Below the pieces are notes generated by a model that was not told the DNA's origin, ran no database searches, and saw only the letters and a list, made by a program, of their open reading frames with translations. Positions 1 through 13,300 of a stretch of DNA of 64,000 bases are shown here, one piece after another. A program made the translations under genes and the position numbers. Each line of letters starts with the position of its first letter. Position 1 is the stretch's first letter. Origin of the DNA: Coccinella septempunctata (Eukaryota; Arthropoda; Insecta; Coleoptera; Coccinellidae); the NCBI RefSeq assembly GCF_907165205.1, contig NC_058196.1:25276501-25340500 (forward strand), written 5' to 3'.

Positions 1-400
1 TGGGCTAACTTTTTTTTTAATTTCAAGATTTCCCAGAAAATCCGACGAATGTTTGAGAAAATATTTACGGCACAAGCCAGCACAAATTTTTCCACTAATT
101 TTTGAGAAGAAAAAATAAAAGTGCTGGGCTAACTTTCCGAGAGATGAGAGGGAACTTGCAAAAATTCAAACGGCACAATATTTTATATGCATAGCACAAC
201 CTGTTTCAGTGTTTCAATAAGTGCTGGGCTGCCCATTCTAAACTTTTTGTGAAATATTCTGAGAACCGTGTAGAATTAAAAAAAAAATTTCAACGGCACA
301 AAGCAGCACAAACCTAGCACAATTCAGCACAAAATTTTTTTTCGAAAATCGCCAACTTCGCACATGCAAATTTCCGTATCTCCTGAAAAAAATCACTCAC
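1..400. repeat. Degenerate tandem repeat in a rin intron
   Basis: This is intronic sequence downstream of the last visible rin exon. The motif gtgctgggctaac (or its end) occurs near 1, 121 and 220. The motif cggcacaa followed by agcacaa recurs near 68, 170 and 292. Together they suggest a decayed repeat with a unit of roughly 100-120 bp. No coding potential was seen. Confidence 0.5.
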
Positions 401-3400
401 CCTTGCCGCGAGACAATTCTGCACCCCCTGGATGGTTTCGAAGGTGATGAAACCGTAATTCGGCGGTATTCTGCCACCGGCCATGCCGTTCTTGTTGGGA
501 CCCCTGCCGTGCACCCTAAGATCGACGATGATGCCGAAATCGGTAAACACCTCCCTAAGTTCGTCCTCTGTAGCGTTGTGCGGCAGATTTCCGAGGAAAA
601 GCTGGTTGCTGTCGGAGTAACTGCCGGACTGGCTCTTCCTCCTGTCGTCTGCAAAAAAAAGAACGTTAATTTTACTCCCACGATGGGGCGACGGTTATCC
701 AATGGGGGTAAAACTCCCAGGACAAAGTTCTCACCTCCACCCTCGTCGTTTCTGCCGCCGGACATCCTGTTCGAATCCTGTCGCGGCATGCGGGCGTTCT
801 GCGGTCCGTTGCGGTTGTTCCTGTTCATGTTCCTACCGGGCTGGTTGAAAGTGGGCGAAACCGGTTTGGGCTGGTACGATTGGTTAGGGGTTACGGGAGC
901 CTGGGGAGGTTGCTGCTGCTGCTGCAATATCTGTTGTTGCTGCGGCTGCTGCTGTTGCGCGGGTTGGGGTTGCGGGGGAGAGGTCTGGACGGTGGCGGCG
1001 GGCGGGTAAGTGGTCGATTTGAGTAGGTTAGCGTAGGTCTTGGGTTCGTTAGAGGGGGAAGCCTGGTCGACGGAAAAGTCCTGCTGTTCCGGCTCAGGCT
1101 CGACGGCCTCGACGAACGCCGGCCTCGGTTCCTCGACCTGCTCGACGAGGGCCTCTTCCATAACGGCCGGTGGGCTGCTGCTCGGAACAACGATGTTCGA
1201 ATGCATCACCGGGATCTGGGCGGGCGGTATGTTTTGCGGGGCGCTCATCACCGGGCTCGGAATTTGCGCTTGTGCTGAAATTAAGAGAAGAACTGTAACG
1301 AATCGTGTTTTCCCACTCGGTCGTCCGGTTTTGACGGATCGTCATTTTTAACGATTCGCCATGTGTTGAACAGGTTACTCACCGGAAATTATGTTGATTT
1401 CCTCGGGATGAAGGGCGCCGTTTACTTGGGCAACAGGTTGCGGCGGCATTACATGCTGAGGGGGCTGGGCGGGGATGTGAGGAACGGGTTGCATCCCTGG
1501 TTGCAGTGGAGCGTTAGCGTTGAAGAAGGGTATGACCTGAGGCGGTTGCTGTTGGGGAACCTCGGAGATGACGGGGCACTCCTGATTGGCCTCTTCCTCA
1601 GGTTCAGAGCACGTCTCGGCTTCGCACTCCTGACATAACGAAAAAAAAATGTTGAAATTCAACACCAATCAAAGCATGACGTTGAACATTTGGAGTTATA
1701 ACAAACTTAGTTTTACTTCTAATTTCGACGTTTAATGAAATTCAGTTTCTACAACCTCCTCAATCGAATGATTTAGATGACCGTGATAAATATGTTGAGA
1801 TGACTTAACAAATTTGTTCTGAAATATGAAAATTTCTATATAATAACTGTAGTACTGCTTGTTAGTATGATTGGCCCAAACGATACTTCGACCTGTTTCG
1901 GCTTAATAAAACCTCCGAATAGAGCTAAATTTCCACCAAGATTTTCCAGCTCTATAGCGCCATATAAATCAGGTAAGACAAACAGACAATTTGTTGTCCT
2001 GCCATAGGTTTGGAACCATGGTACCCATAATCTAAGTTAGTCAAGTGCTAGACGAAGTTTCTAATCCTAACTGGGGTATATACGTCTGATCAATTAGTAC
2101 TGCAACATCATTTACCGATTCGGTCTCATCGTCGAAGACCTCTGAAATTTCCGGTTCAGTCGCATCGTATCCTTCTTCATTGACTGATTTGATCCGACTG
2201 TCAATGTTCCCCTCGTAGGTACACTCGTCTTGAACCCACTCAGACCACGTTCTAATCTCACTATAGTAGGGGCTGTAGATTTTATGCTCTCTTATTTGAA
2301 TGAATTTCGAACTCCGGCATGTTTTCTTCAATACCTGACATGAATAATGAAAAAAAAAAAAAAAGAAAACTAAGCTTTGATTCACGTAAACTTCAATTCA
2401 ACCAGGACGAATCACATTTTCCCCCAAGACGATCAATTCTAACACTGAGACAGGTCTATATACAGGATGTTTTCAAAGGAGAGTATTTTTTTACATAAGG
2501 TTGAACTCAACGAACCCACAAAAATCACTTATATATAATATTCAAGATGCCGGAGTAATCTTCCCTTGAATTACGATGCGATTGAATTGAATTTTGAGTG
2601 AGATATTTGAAAACAGTGTAGAGAAATCTCAGTGTATCGATAGTGCTTACGACATTACACGTTGACAAAGTGCTATTACTGCTGTCGTATTTTTATGTCA
2701 ATCGTGACTGTGCAGACACAAAACTAGAGGTAACAACTTTGAACAAGAAAAAGACTGTGGTGACTCGACTGTGGTTTCGACCTTCTGTTAAAAAAGACTC
2801 ACCTTCAAAAACCCTACATAAGATTAACATTTTGGACTGAAAGAAATCAATGTGATAACCTTGAGATTAAAATGAAAGGTAGAAAATATAAAAAGGAAAA
2901 TATTGCGATAACTGAGGGGTTCAGAGCCGAAGTGAACCAAGTCCATTCAGCCTAGTTTCGAGATGAATGGCTTAGAAGTTGTTTATCACCAATTAATTCA
3001 AAAGTGACTTCTTTAGATTTTAAAAGGTTAGAATGTAAGCATAAGCTTACATAAGAATAATAATAAATAAAGAAGTCACTCTTGAATTAATTGGTGATAA
3101 ACAACTTCTAAGCCATTCATCTCAAAATTAGGCTGAATGGACTTGGTTCACTTCAGCTCTGAACCCCTCAACTATGATATTATCTTCATGTTAATAAAGT
3201 TACTATTTTACGTACGTTATTTTTATGTTATGTGTTGTTATTTGTTATTCATTTTAATGTTTAGTTTATTCGTTTACTTTTATCGTAGTATTTACTTAGA
3301 ATTAGTATAACTTTTCTAGATTTAATGAAACCGACAGAAAGTATATTGTAACAAACTTTTCAGAACTCCAAATGTCAACTAGACGGTTTTAATGAATCAT

Positions 3401-6400
3401 ACCATTTTTAAGTGTGTTACCTGGAATATGATTCTTCCAAACCTACAGTTTCATCAATTTTAGAAATGCTGAAAAATACGAAAAACATAAATATAAAAGG
3501 CACTCACCTCATCGGATATTATCTCGTCCTGGTAGCGGAAGATGTCGTTGTGCACATAATACTTCTTGGGGGCCTGGGCGGCCAGGACGAACGTCTGGGT
3601 GAAACGTCGCATCGGCTGTCCGGCGTTGGACAGCTCCCCAGTCACCTGCACCACGACGCCGCCGCCCAAGGTGGCCTGAGAGTCGACCTGGGTGATCTTG
3701 GCATGGCAGTCCCTGAAGTTCAATTGCTGAATCTTCAGGTGGATGGCCTTCTGACCGATCACCGGGGTTGGTTCGCGATTTGAAGGATCAAGACCCCCGT
3801 GCACGAAGGAGGATTGGTTGTTGTAAAACCTGAAACGAATCGACGACACGGATGAGCAAGGCTTGAAGGTTTCTTTTTTAATTGGGAACTATGAAAATCG
3901 AGATAAGTCACAATGTAGATTTGAAAGGTACGTTACAAAGAGGACACCATACGCATACAACGATATAGAAAACACTAGTTTCTTGTTTCATTGATATTTT
4001 CAAAATTTTTCGCAATTTTTAAACGGTATGCCACAAATGCTGAAGGAAAAAAGCCTTGCTCTCATTAAATCCAAAGCCTTTTGAACAATCTTTAGCCAAT
4101 TTCACTTCTTTGACTGGAAATCAGAAAATGAATTACCCGAGACGATACACTTTCGTCTACCTACCTAGAGAAAAGTCTAGGTAGGTCTAGGAATCTAAAC
4201 AACATCGAATATGTTCTAACTTCAATTGAGCTTATTCGGAATTTCAAGAGAGCACTGAGAGCAGCTTCAATACTTCACTCAACTGTATAAATTGACTGAC
4301 TGTAGCCACAAGCTGGAAGAATCGTTGGCAGTCAACCTTTGTATCAAATTTTGTCGACTTATCTCCACTACTTTAAGCGAAAGACGTCTTGAGGTGACAC
4401 TACTCGTTGTTCGCCCTCCAAATATATCAAATCGTAAACCGAGAAAATTTATTGATTTTTTTTTCATTATACTCAGAATTTTCTCAATTAATAAAAATCG
4501 CAGATTTTCGCATGCCCTAAAAACTCAAACGGTAATAATTCTAGAGGAGGTTCATAACTATCGAAATTGTAGACATTATATTTCAGTATTTCTTTACTGA
4601 CCTCATATTGCAATTATGCTTAGATCTGAATTTGAATACTTTCAAGAAATCTTTGCGAACAATAGCAAATGGCGTATTATCAATTAACAAAACGTAATTC
4701 AAAGAATGAAAAATATTTACCATCGAAGTAACAACAAAATATTTATAAACTTCTTTCCATTCCTCTTTTGTACCATTCGAAAACAACATAAAAATGCTCG
4801 TAATTTGAGATTGACATTGATAGCCCCAAAAACATAATGATCCATAAAATGCATATATTTATTCGAGGATTTTTAATTCATTTCATATTCGAAAATACCG
4901 TACTTTAAATTAAGAAGGACAACTGTGTCCTTGGCTAGGAAAGAAACGCTTAAATCCAAAAAAATTAAATTACATCATTCTCATTACGAGTTTTACGAAC
5001 CAATACAGGTGTTTCTCCATCAAAGTAGCACCTTCAGGTTGATAAAGGTAAGATTTTAGTGTAGTGAGCAATAATTCACAAAAGTCTTCTACAAAAACCA
5101 TAATTGAATTTATGCAAAATACATTTAAGTGCAGTTGTATCCATTGAAAACATTTTCATTGGTAATTTTAATAAAGAACTTGGAATCATCTCTTCTATAC
5201 GAGAAATGAGGACGATGATGTTACTCTTAAAACACTGCAATCATAATTTGTAATTCAGTGTTCTCTTTTATTTCATTTTCTGATCAAAATTCAAGAAGTG
5301 AATAAATTATGGGGATTATTATAATTATAGACGAGATGAATGAATTATCAAAGCGAATTAAAAATGAAAATAGGAAAAAATCAGTTGACTGAAGATTCAG
5401 AAGCTACCAAAATAAGGTTTTCTTCAGGCTTCTTGTAACATCACCAAACGTAGACTTTTTATAGCGACGGATAATTACCGTGCAACTGATTAATTTAATT
5501 GGATACCACAAATGGGCATCACATGAATTATTCACGTTACGATGTAAAAGGGGTTATATTCAGTTATAGACTCTCAAGCTACTAAAATAATTTACTTAAG
5601 TAACAAAGAAATAATTATATAGAAATACGAGAAGTGATTTGAAAAAAAATGGAAAAGATATACCTATAAATTTATTCAATTTTTAATGGAGAATTCGATC
5701 TTTCAGTGTGTTTTCCAAAAATATTACCCCAAATCCAAAAAATAAGCTACGAACAATTGTTTTAGGGACGCGATCTACTGCGCAAGCGCAGTTTAGTAGC
5801 TGTACCACGCGGTTCCGTAGGAATTTACCGGTAAAAATAAAATTACATAATATTACAGACTTGTACTGAAATAGGAATATTTCAAAAAGGGGAAAAATTT
5901 ACTAGTCCTTAATATAATCTATAATTCTAAGAAAAACAAGTTGTTAATCAAGTTTGAATATGCAATCAATGAGTGATATAAACCATCGCAATTTTTAATT
6001 CAATAATTGCCATATGCAGCCCTCACTGATCCAATATATTAAGATTAAGAACATTTATTCTTCCTGTTTTACAATTAGAAAATAGAAAGCCATTACTCAC
6101 ACCTTCCTTAATGGATATAGATACCTAACATAATTTTGGAAGAATGGTTTTCGCTCTTAAAAAGTAGCTACAAAAAGGATCCAGTATAAAATAATAATTA
6201 TTGCATGTACCTCTTTGTAGCAGAGGTATGAATCACCTTTGTATCGATAAGCAATCAGAAACTTATTCTATCATTGTGAATTGAATAACTCTTTGATAAT
6301 GCATCATTTTAAAGAGAAAAAATAGAAATACTCACCGATGGAGATGGTTGGGGGCTTGATGCATAAGAGTATAGTACTGTCGTACAAATTCCCTGCCAAC

Positions 6401-6433
6401 ACTTTGTGGGGAAGGTGGTGCTTCCATGACCAT
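401..6433 (-). CDS. rin: Rasputin / Ras GTPase-activating protein-binding protein (G3BP), 3' end outside the window
   Basis: G3BP/Rasputin is a cytoplasmic RNA-binding scaffold that nucleates stress granules. Coding exons in transcript order are 6433-6336, 3829-3508, 1629-1383, 1274-735 and 648-401. All have GT/AG borders and agree in phase, giving 485 residues in the window. The start MVMEAPPSPQSVGREFVRQY matches the fly protein. The NTF2-like dimer domain spans about residues 8-135. An acidic stretch and a proline-rich stretch follow, then a Q-rich stretch near 323-347 and an RRM from about 418. RNP2 is LFLGNL, and the RNP1-like block is NYGFITFE. The last exon here stops after the RRM's second helix, so the end of the RRM and the RGG tail lie before base 1. 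A further optional exon (2334-2116) is listed separately. The family call is firm; exon limits were read by eye. Confidence 0.95.
2116..2334 (-). other. rin: Candidate cassette or alternative terminal exon of rin
   Basis: In the intron between the NTF2 exon and the acidic exon, a good acceptor (tgtcag before 2334) opens a reading frame in the same phase (0) as the flanking exons. A donor (G then GTAAAT) closes it after 219 nt, exactly 73 codons, so inclusion keeps the frame. Without that donor the frame runs on to a stop at 2041-2043, giving a 97-residue acidic tail and a short NTF2-only protein. Codon choice looks protein-like, with many D/E, Y and S. I know of no matching segment in G3BP. 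It could also be a chance open frame. Confidence 0.45.
2461..2818. mobile_element. Small TIR element (TACAGG family) in a rin intron
   Basis: The left end begins tacaggatgttttcaaagg. The right end, read on the other strand, begins with a diverged copy (tgtagggtttttgaaggtg). Similarity extends over about 45 bp at each end. The inner left part resembles that of the elements at 9.1 and 29.3 kb, sharing the phrases attcaagatg and cggagt. It has no coding capacity, so it is a non-autonomous MITE-like copy. Confidence 0.6.
2914..3170. repeat. Hairpin (foldback) element with ~102-bp arms
   Basis: Bases 2914-3015 are repeated as a near-perfect reverse complement at 3068-3170, with about 52 bp between the arms. 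The outer ends read gaggggttcagagc and gctctgaacccctc. The arms differ at only a few positions, so the element is young or its arms are being homogenised. It lies in the rin intron just upstream (in transcript sense) of the candidate cassette exon. Confidence 0.85.
3830..6335. other. Long first coding intron of rin
   Basis: No exon-like frame was found. It contains a short 11-bp-stem hairpin at 4159-4186 and a self-complementary tgcgcaagcgca-type motif near 5778. Nothing else stood out. Confidence 0.6.
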
Positions 6434-6810
6434 AGTTTGCAATATTTTGTCGAACTATAAACAAAAACACGTGTCATAAGGCACAAAGTAAATAACGTCA
6501 ATTGAATAATTAGCAAACGACGTCCAAAATTCAAGAATATATAACAAAGACTTCATCTACCAGAGACACATGTACTAAAATTTGCAAAAATACTAGAAAA
6601 TATCGAAGAAATACCATTTCGTGAGACTGTTTGAGAATAATCGAATTAAAAATTCCAAATATTAGACGAGTGCTGAAAGAAAAAGGTTAGTACAGAAGTG
6701 TGCAAAATGCGCGATGCTGAATTTAGCATACACGGTTTCAGTCAAAACCGGCTTCCTTATCAGTCAAATTTATAAAAAGGGCACGTGAAAAAACATAAAC
6801 AAAAACTCAC

Positions 6811-7303
6811 CTTTAAAAATATCCAAAATGGCGAAACACCAGTGATAGCTGTTTATCAAATATTTTGAAAGAAAAAATTCACAATGATTACAAATCTACA
6901 CGGGTGTAAACTTCACTGCAGTTGAAGATAATGAATTTGGTGGCGCTTTCAAGGTTAAAGAAGTCTCGAACGAGTCATAGGTACATTGACGCGCCTGCGC
7001 TAAATGTGTTTCCGGTTCGAGATTAAACGTTTTCTTTGAATATTCCGCCTCAGTTTAATGAAAATTATAAATAAATTTTTGAAGATTGCATTTTTTTCAT
7101 CCTGTTCGTTGGTTAAGAACTCATAAAATGTGATAACTTCAGTTATTACTGATTGAAGTATATAAGTTAGTTAAATAGTTTTACATGAAGATACTTGAAT
7201 TGTTTTTCATATTCGAAATTCTGTGCAGATTAGAACACGCTGCGCAATGCGCATGAAAGATGAAAACAAAACAAACCTAACCCTAAAAATTCAAAACTAA
7301 ACA
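6811..7303. promoter_or_regulatory. Shared divergent promoter region of rin and the helical-repeat gene, with a rin 5'UTR exon
   Basis: The start codons of the two divergent genes are 871 bp apart. On the minus strand a GTGAGT donor (6805-6810) suggests a non-coding first rin exon ending at 6811. The segment is locally richer in CpG, with tgcgcaatgcgcatg near 7241, which resembles the NRF-1/Ewg palindrome. No TATA box is obvious. That this is a bidirectional promoter is an inference from gene arrangement. Confidence 0.5.
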
Positions 7304-10300
7304 ATGGATTTTTGGTATTATTTTCAGCTGCAAAAAGAGAAGTTGAAAAATGTTCCTAGTTCAAAAATAACTGAACTAATCGACGATGAAGGAAGAATTG
7401 TTTCAGATTGTGAATTCTTCGAGTCTTTTCGAGAACATTTACCGTTCACGCCAGAAGAATTTTGGCAATCAGCTGTTCATAGTATTAAGGAATGTAGGAA
7501 AGATGAAAACATCCAAATAAATGATTCAATGAAACAATATATTTTAATCCTAATAAGCTTTTATACTGACAAAAATTTCAAATTAGATAATTCAGAAAGC
7601 GCATCTCTATTAGCTGGTGAATTTTATTTTCACCTCTTGAACTTGATTGGATCGAAATGTTTTGAAGGCTATATATACCAAAATGTGCTTATTTGTCTCT
7701 CTACAGAATTTGAGCATAATCGTCGAAATATCCAATGTCACTTAGTCTTAAAAGCCATGAGGCAGTTTTTCAAAAATGAAATATTGCCAAATACGCATTT
7801 GCAAACAACATTATTCCAGCTATGTCATATGATAGAAAATAAAAGTGATAAGGTATATTCAGAATATTCAAAAGGTTAGATGGAAGTTATATTTTATCTA
7901 GTTATGTATTACTGAGGACTTGGGTAGAATTATTAGAGATGTTTTTTTAGATGATAGTGTTGATGCAACTCATGAGGCTTTCTATTGTATTAAAACTTTG
8001 TCAACTATAAACTGGCCATCTAAATCACAATTCATGGTGAATTATGCTCTTCTTCATGGGATGATATCTGATCATCATTCTGAACAACTGAAGAAAAACT
8101 TCAGAAATTTAATTATGGATCTCAAATCCACCCTCAGGAGAGAAAATTTCAGCAATTTCCAAAACGTTTTTTTATATATTGTAGTAAAATCCAAAATATT
8201 TGATGCATTGGTGAGTTTGTATCTTACCAACCTTGAAATATTTGTAGCATACATTTAAATTTCAGGAAGCTAACAAGATAATGCTCATATTGGGTGAACA
8301 GTTTTTCAAAGAAACAATTTTCAAATTGACAACGATGGGAGTATCAAAAAACGTAACAAATAAAAACAATATTTTGAGGCTTTTCGCTGTACTTCTTGAA
8401 CATTTGCCAACAAGTTATTATGAACAGTCCAAATTGGAGGTCTTCATACAAACAGTATTCAATATTTTGGTAATGAATTGTATCAACAACGATGAAGCAA
8501 TTTCCTTGGTTTCTAAAATTTGTCTTGTCAACAAGCCATTCATCAAAAAACAATTTGAGGTTTGTAGAATTGTTTCACTATCATATGTTGCACAACTCGT
8601 TTGAATTCAAAAACCGAATGCAAACTTTTCACGTCAATTAAACATATGAAAATTTAAATGCCGCATATTAATTACAGGTCTTACTCAGCAGTCCAACTGA
8701 ATATGTTTACGTAGAAAATAGCCTACCAACTTTCTGTATGAAGTTCAACATACACTGGGTGAACAGAGTGAGAAATAGAAATATAGTACTCATAATTTTG
8801 AGAATATTGAGTATTACTTATAGCAACAACTCCGATAAGGATTACGCAGGTGTGAGTATTTAGTACCCTCAAAAATCCTCTGCATTTTATTTCTCTACAT
8901 GCATTCTCGCAGCATTTTGTTGAACCAACGAAAAATACAATAAAAAGCTATCGGGAATTGTTGAGAATTAGTGGTTAGGAAAAATATACTTGAAATGAAT
9001 TAGAGAGAAATATTAGAGATTTCTCGAGATTCAATTGTCTTCTTGAAGCATAATGTTGGTTGTTTGAATTTTTTCCCTAAATAAGAAATTGACTGCGAAA
9101 CAATTATACAGGTTGTTTTTAAAAGTGAATTTTTCATAAGGTAGAACTACAGAAACAAGCCGACAATAGGCTGTGTTAGATGCACAGACATAATTCTCAT
9201 TTATTTGAATTCTGAATCTACGTCCTCCGCAACGGTTTTCGTGATAATTTTTTCAGAATTTTTTTTTTCTAAATACGAAGGGGCGTATAACAAGCGCCTT
9301 TAAGCTCCGAAGGAGCTGAAGCTTGCAAACACAAGCATGGATGCAGTGAATAAATTTTTATCAACCGTTTTTATCTCAAATCGCACGATACAGCAATTTT
9401 TTTTAATTATTTAGTATGTACTGAACCATTGTAAACTATGACGGTTCAGTCATCTGTTTCATTTTCCTGAGGCCAGCGTCGTCATCCACAGTGCCGTACT
9501 TGAAATTCAATGAAATCCCATCGAAAATTTAGGGGTTGATAACTCCGCCATCTTGAATATTTTATGTAGGCGATTTTTTATGGAATTTTTTATTTTGATG
9601 AGTTCTATCTTATGTCAGAAAGAAGACTCACCAGTGAAAATACCCTGTATAGTTGCATTCATTCCAAAGTAGGCGGTTAACTATGCTGGCCTTAAAGTGA
9701 GAATAAGACCTAATTTGAGTCAAATGTAGATACTTGCAATGCTGGCCAACGAAGCGGATCCTAGCGATATGAAAATGTCTATTCCAATTTTGCTTAATTT
9801 ATATACAAAGTCAAAAAGTGAAATGTCTAAACATGTTAGCGACAAGGTCATAGAAATCATGTACAATATGGCAATTCACAATTCGTCTGGCTCAAGTGAT
9901 TTTGTAAAGGTGAGTTAGCCTGTTTGATGAAGTTTTTTTTTATGACACATTTTATCACGCAGACTCTTTTTCAACTCGCTGTAGAGCCAACAGAAGAAAT
10001 TCTTCCGTTTAAGACTGAGTATATAAGTAGTCTTACCACACATATTCTAAATGATAACAAGATATTCATCACCAAAGCCTATGAATTGAAGTTATTAGAG
10101 TAAGTTTTCTTATTTTACTGTTTACTGGGCTGTTTTTTTAACTTTGTAACCATGCATATGCTTCTTAATTAAGATATGTATAAAAAAAGAATCTCTTTTG
10201 TAGATCCAATAACATAAAAAGACTGATAAATGAAATAATTAGGGGGGATTACGATTGCCTAAAGTTAACTTGTGCAGTCTTGGAGAAATCTCAGAATCCA

Positions 10301-13300
10301 CAGGGGGAACAGCTCATTTACCATATAATGGCTAAATCTTCTTTGGCAAGTGACTTTTTTTCCTCATTCTAATTCTACAAATATTGTTTCATTATTTGTA
10401 TTTTTAAGTTTTTTCTCATTTCTCAATTGGCTGTCGATTTATTCTTATTTCATTTCCGTAAAAGGAAATTAATTTCAGTAGAAAATTAACTTGTTTTTGC
10501 TATCCTTGATTTAATTCACTATCAAATAAAACGAAAACTATCACGAATTGAAGTTCATATTTCAGCTGTCTGAAGCGAAATATACCGGTGATTTACTATT
10601 CATCGTCAATTGTGGCCTTAAGTATTTCATCACATACAAAAGGAACATAAATTTGACGACTACTCAACACACCAATCTTAAGGAGTTCAAAAAACTGCTT
10701 TGGGATCGTATTCAAAAATTCACTCTTCCTTACAATTCTGTTGGTGTGGGATTCGACGTGTTAAGATCTTTATCGGAGTTGTTGAAGGAAAGCCTTGATT
10801 TTCAAGTGTTTTTTCAGGTAATTATGAGGTATCTTTTATTCGGAAAGATCACATTTCCATTGCTATGAAAAATGTGCTAAATGTGATCCAATTGTATTCT
10901 ATCTACGTTAAATTCCTTACAGTCTGTCAATTCGGAGTTGAAAGCTGCTCTACTGAAACTACCCGAGGAATGTAATGTGGTACCTATAATGTATTCCGTT
11001 GAATTGATTTCCGATAAAAATTATATAATTCCTGAAGATACAATTGACGTTTTGCAAACAGCAATAGAGAAAATATCCGAAGCATCTAAAAGTCAAGGTA
11101 TGTCAGAGAAATCGTGTGATTTGTTAGTCGAACAGATTTTCCACAAATGGTTATTTAATTTGGCAAGTAATTACTACTTCTTGTTGAAAGAAAACTTTAA
11201 ATTTTTCTAATATCTCATTAATAATCTTGAAATTTTTTGTAATATCGCAGGAATTGCTAGTTTTAAATCTGCAATTCGAAAAATAATGACCAGTAACTTG
11301 AAATTACAAAGCAGTAAACAGTTTGAGTAAAAATAAAATAGATAATAATTCAGCCGACTCGAGGTAATGGTGAATTCGAAGTAAAATTCAACTTGCAAAT
11401 GACATGCAATAACTTTTCGGGGAATTCCATTCAGTACTAGTAATCTTTTGTTGAAATATCTTTCAAAGTCTAGAGGTATACAGGTATACAACCTTTTATG
11501 ACAAAGATTCTTTCAGAGAATTCTGCAAATACTAAACATAAGGTTTATTATTATTGCTGCCTTACGTTTATGGTTAGGATGGCTATGAGTCACTCGAAAA
11601 TGGGTAATAAAGTAATGGGCCTTTTAAAGTCTTCTCTGGATTCAGAAGACTGGGACTTTAAAATGAACGTCATGGATTTGATGTATGACTTGTGTACTTA
11701 GTGAGTATCTTACTGAGAAAAATATTACAGGAACTTATGACTGTATAATTGTTATGTTATTTATGATTATGATAATGCAAAAAAGCTCCTCTTTATGTTG
11801 AATAATAATTGAATGTTATAATACTCATTTTGTAATAGTACTAATCACATTACATTTTTTCAGTGTTGTTCATAACTTCGAAGAGTTTTTACAATATTCA
11901 TTTCAAGATCTCAAATCTCTGAATCCCGCTGTCAAAAAACAGGCAGCGGTACATATTGAGCATTTTGTACGATTAGATTACTTGAAATTGACCATACAAC
12001 AGTATTGCAAATTCATAAGTCTGCTTGGCGATCCCGTCATTGAGAAGGGCCTACAAAACCTTCTTTTGAATTTCGTCCTAATCAATCAGACAGTCGTGGA
12101 GAAATATTTTTTGCCACTTATAATGCACGTCAATTTTTATTCAGTAAGTATTGAATATGATTTTTTCTTTCAAAGTAAACAACACTTAAAACTACAACTT
12201 ATTATTCAAGATTTCAATGATTTCAATAAGTTACTTGGCAACTTCCCAATTGAAAATCAAGAACATGTTTTTAGGTTCATCCTGTATGTCCAATGAGTCC
12301 TCAGTATATGCAGGACATGAATTGCTTGATAAGTGCTAACTTTAACAAATGGAAAGTTTTCTCTACCTTGTTCAGGTCTTTACCTCAACGATCCCAATTT
12401 CTTATTCTAACAGAGATCTGCAACACGTTTTTTGGTGAGTGGCAATTTGTTTGTGCCTACTTATAAGGAGAAATAATTCTCAATTGATTCAGGGTTCTTC
12501 TCACCTTATTAGCGATCTAAATAGTGAATTATGTAAAGATTACACCTTAACCTTAGAGTAAAGCCATCTTATTAGTAGACGGCGACCACGTGAACGCGAT
12601 CTGCCAACGAAATTGTTCCTTTTTTACGTTTAAAGAACTTCGCGTGAATCCACTATTACTTTAAATATATTTAATTTTCAGATCAAAGTAATGAAATTAA
12701 TTTTTCTTATTTTTAGACCAATTTATTCAAGGCGAAATGAAAATTGAAGATGGTATTTGGAATGTCTTGAGAGACGCAATATCTTTGTTCAAAATCATGG
12801 CATACAGTTCTCTTGATAATGTGAAATATGAGGTATTTTACGATAAAAGAATTAGCGAAATCAAGAAATATTTGATTGAAAAGAAAAATCTTCCATCAGA
12901 TACCTCATCAAAATACCCAGTAAGTCTTATAGACATAATGTCGAGTTCATAATAGTTGAAAGTTTTAATTTTTCATTTAAGGAGGCGAAAGATACGGTTG
13001 AGAAAATAACTTATAAGCTTTTACACCTTTTGTTCTACACAGAAAATGAGCAGATTCTGAAAAATTATAAATTGAAATTATTCGAAGCCATTATGTTTTG
13101 GACCTATGATCTACTTCCTGACGTGAGTTTATTTCTAAAAATATGATTGTTTGTTGAAGAAACTGTGAAATATATGCTTATCGCTTTTTATTTTTACAGA
13201 TTGCTGGAATCTGCAATTTGAGAAAGGATAATGTTTCAGAAAAAATATCGAATTATTACATGAAATTGGTATCGTTCTACAAAAATCACAAGCAGTGTTT

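Noticed and set aside
4159..4186. 11-bp-stem hairpin (acctacctaga / tctaggtaggt)
   Set aside because: Too short and isolated to support a function; no sign of a microRNA precursor.
5778..5790. NRF-1-like tgcgcaagcgca palindrome in a rin intron
   Set aside because: Central base does not fit the consensus and it is not at a promoter.
12144..12180. GTAAGT donor within the helical-repeat gene
   Set aside because: No downstream acceptor restores the frame, whereas reading through to the GTATGT donor at 12284 does.
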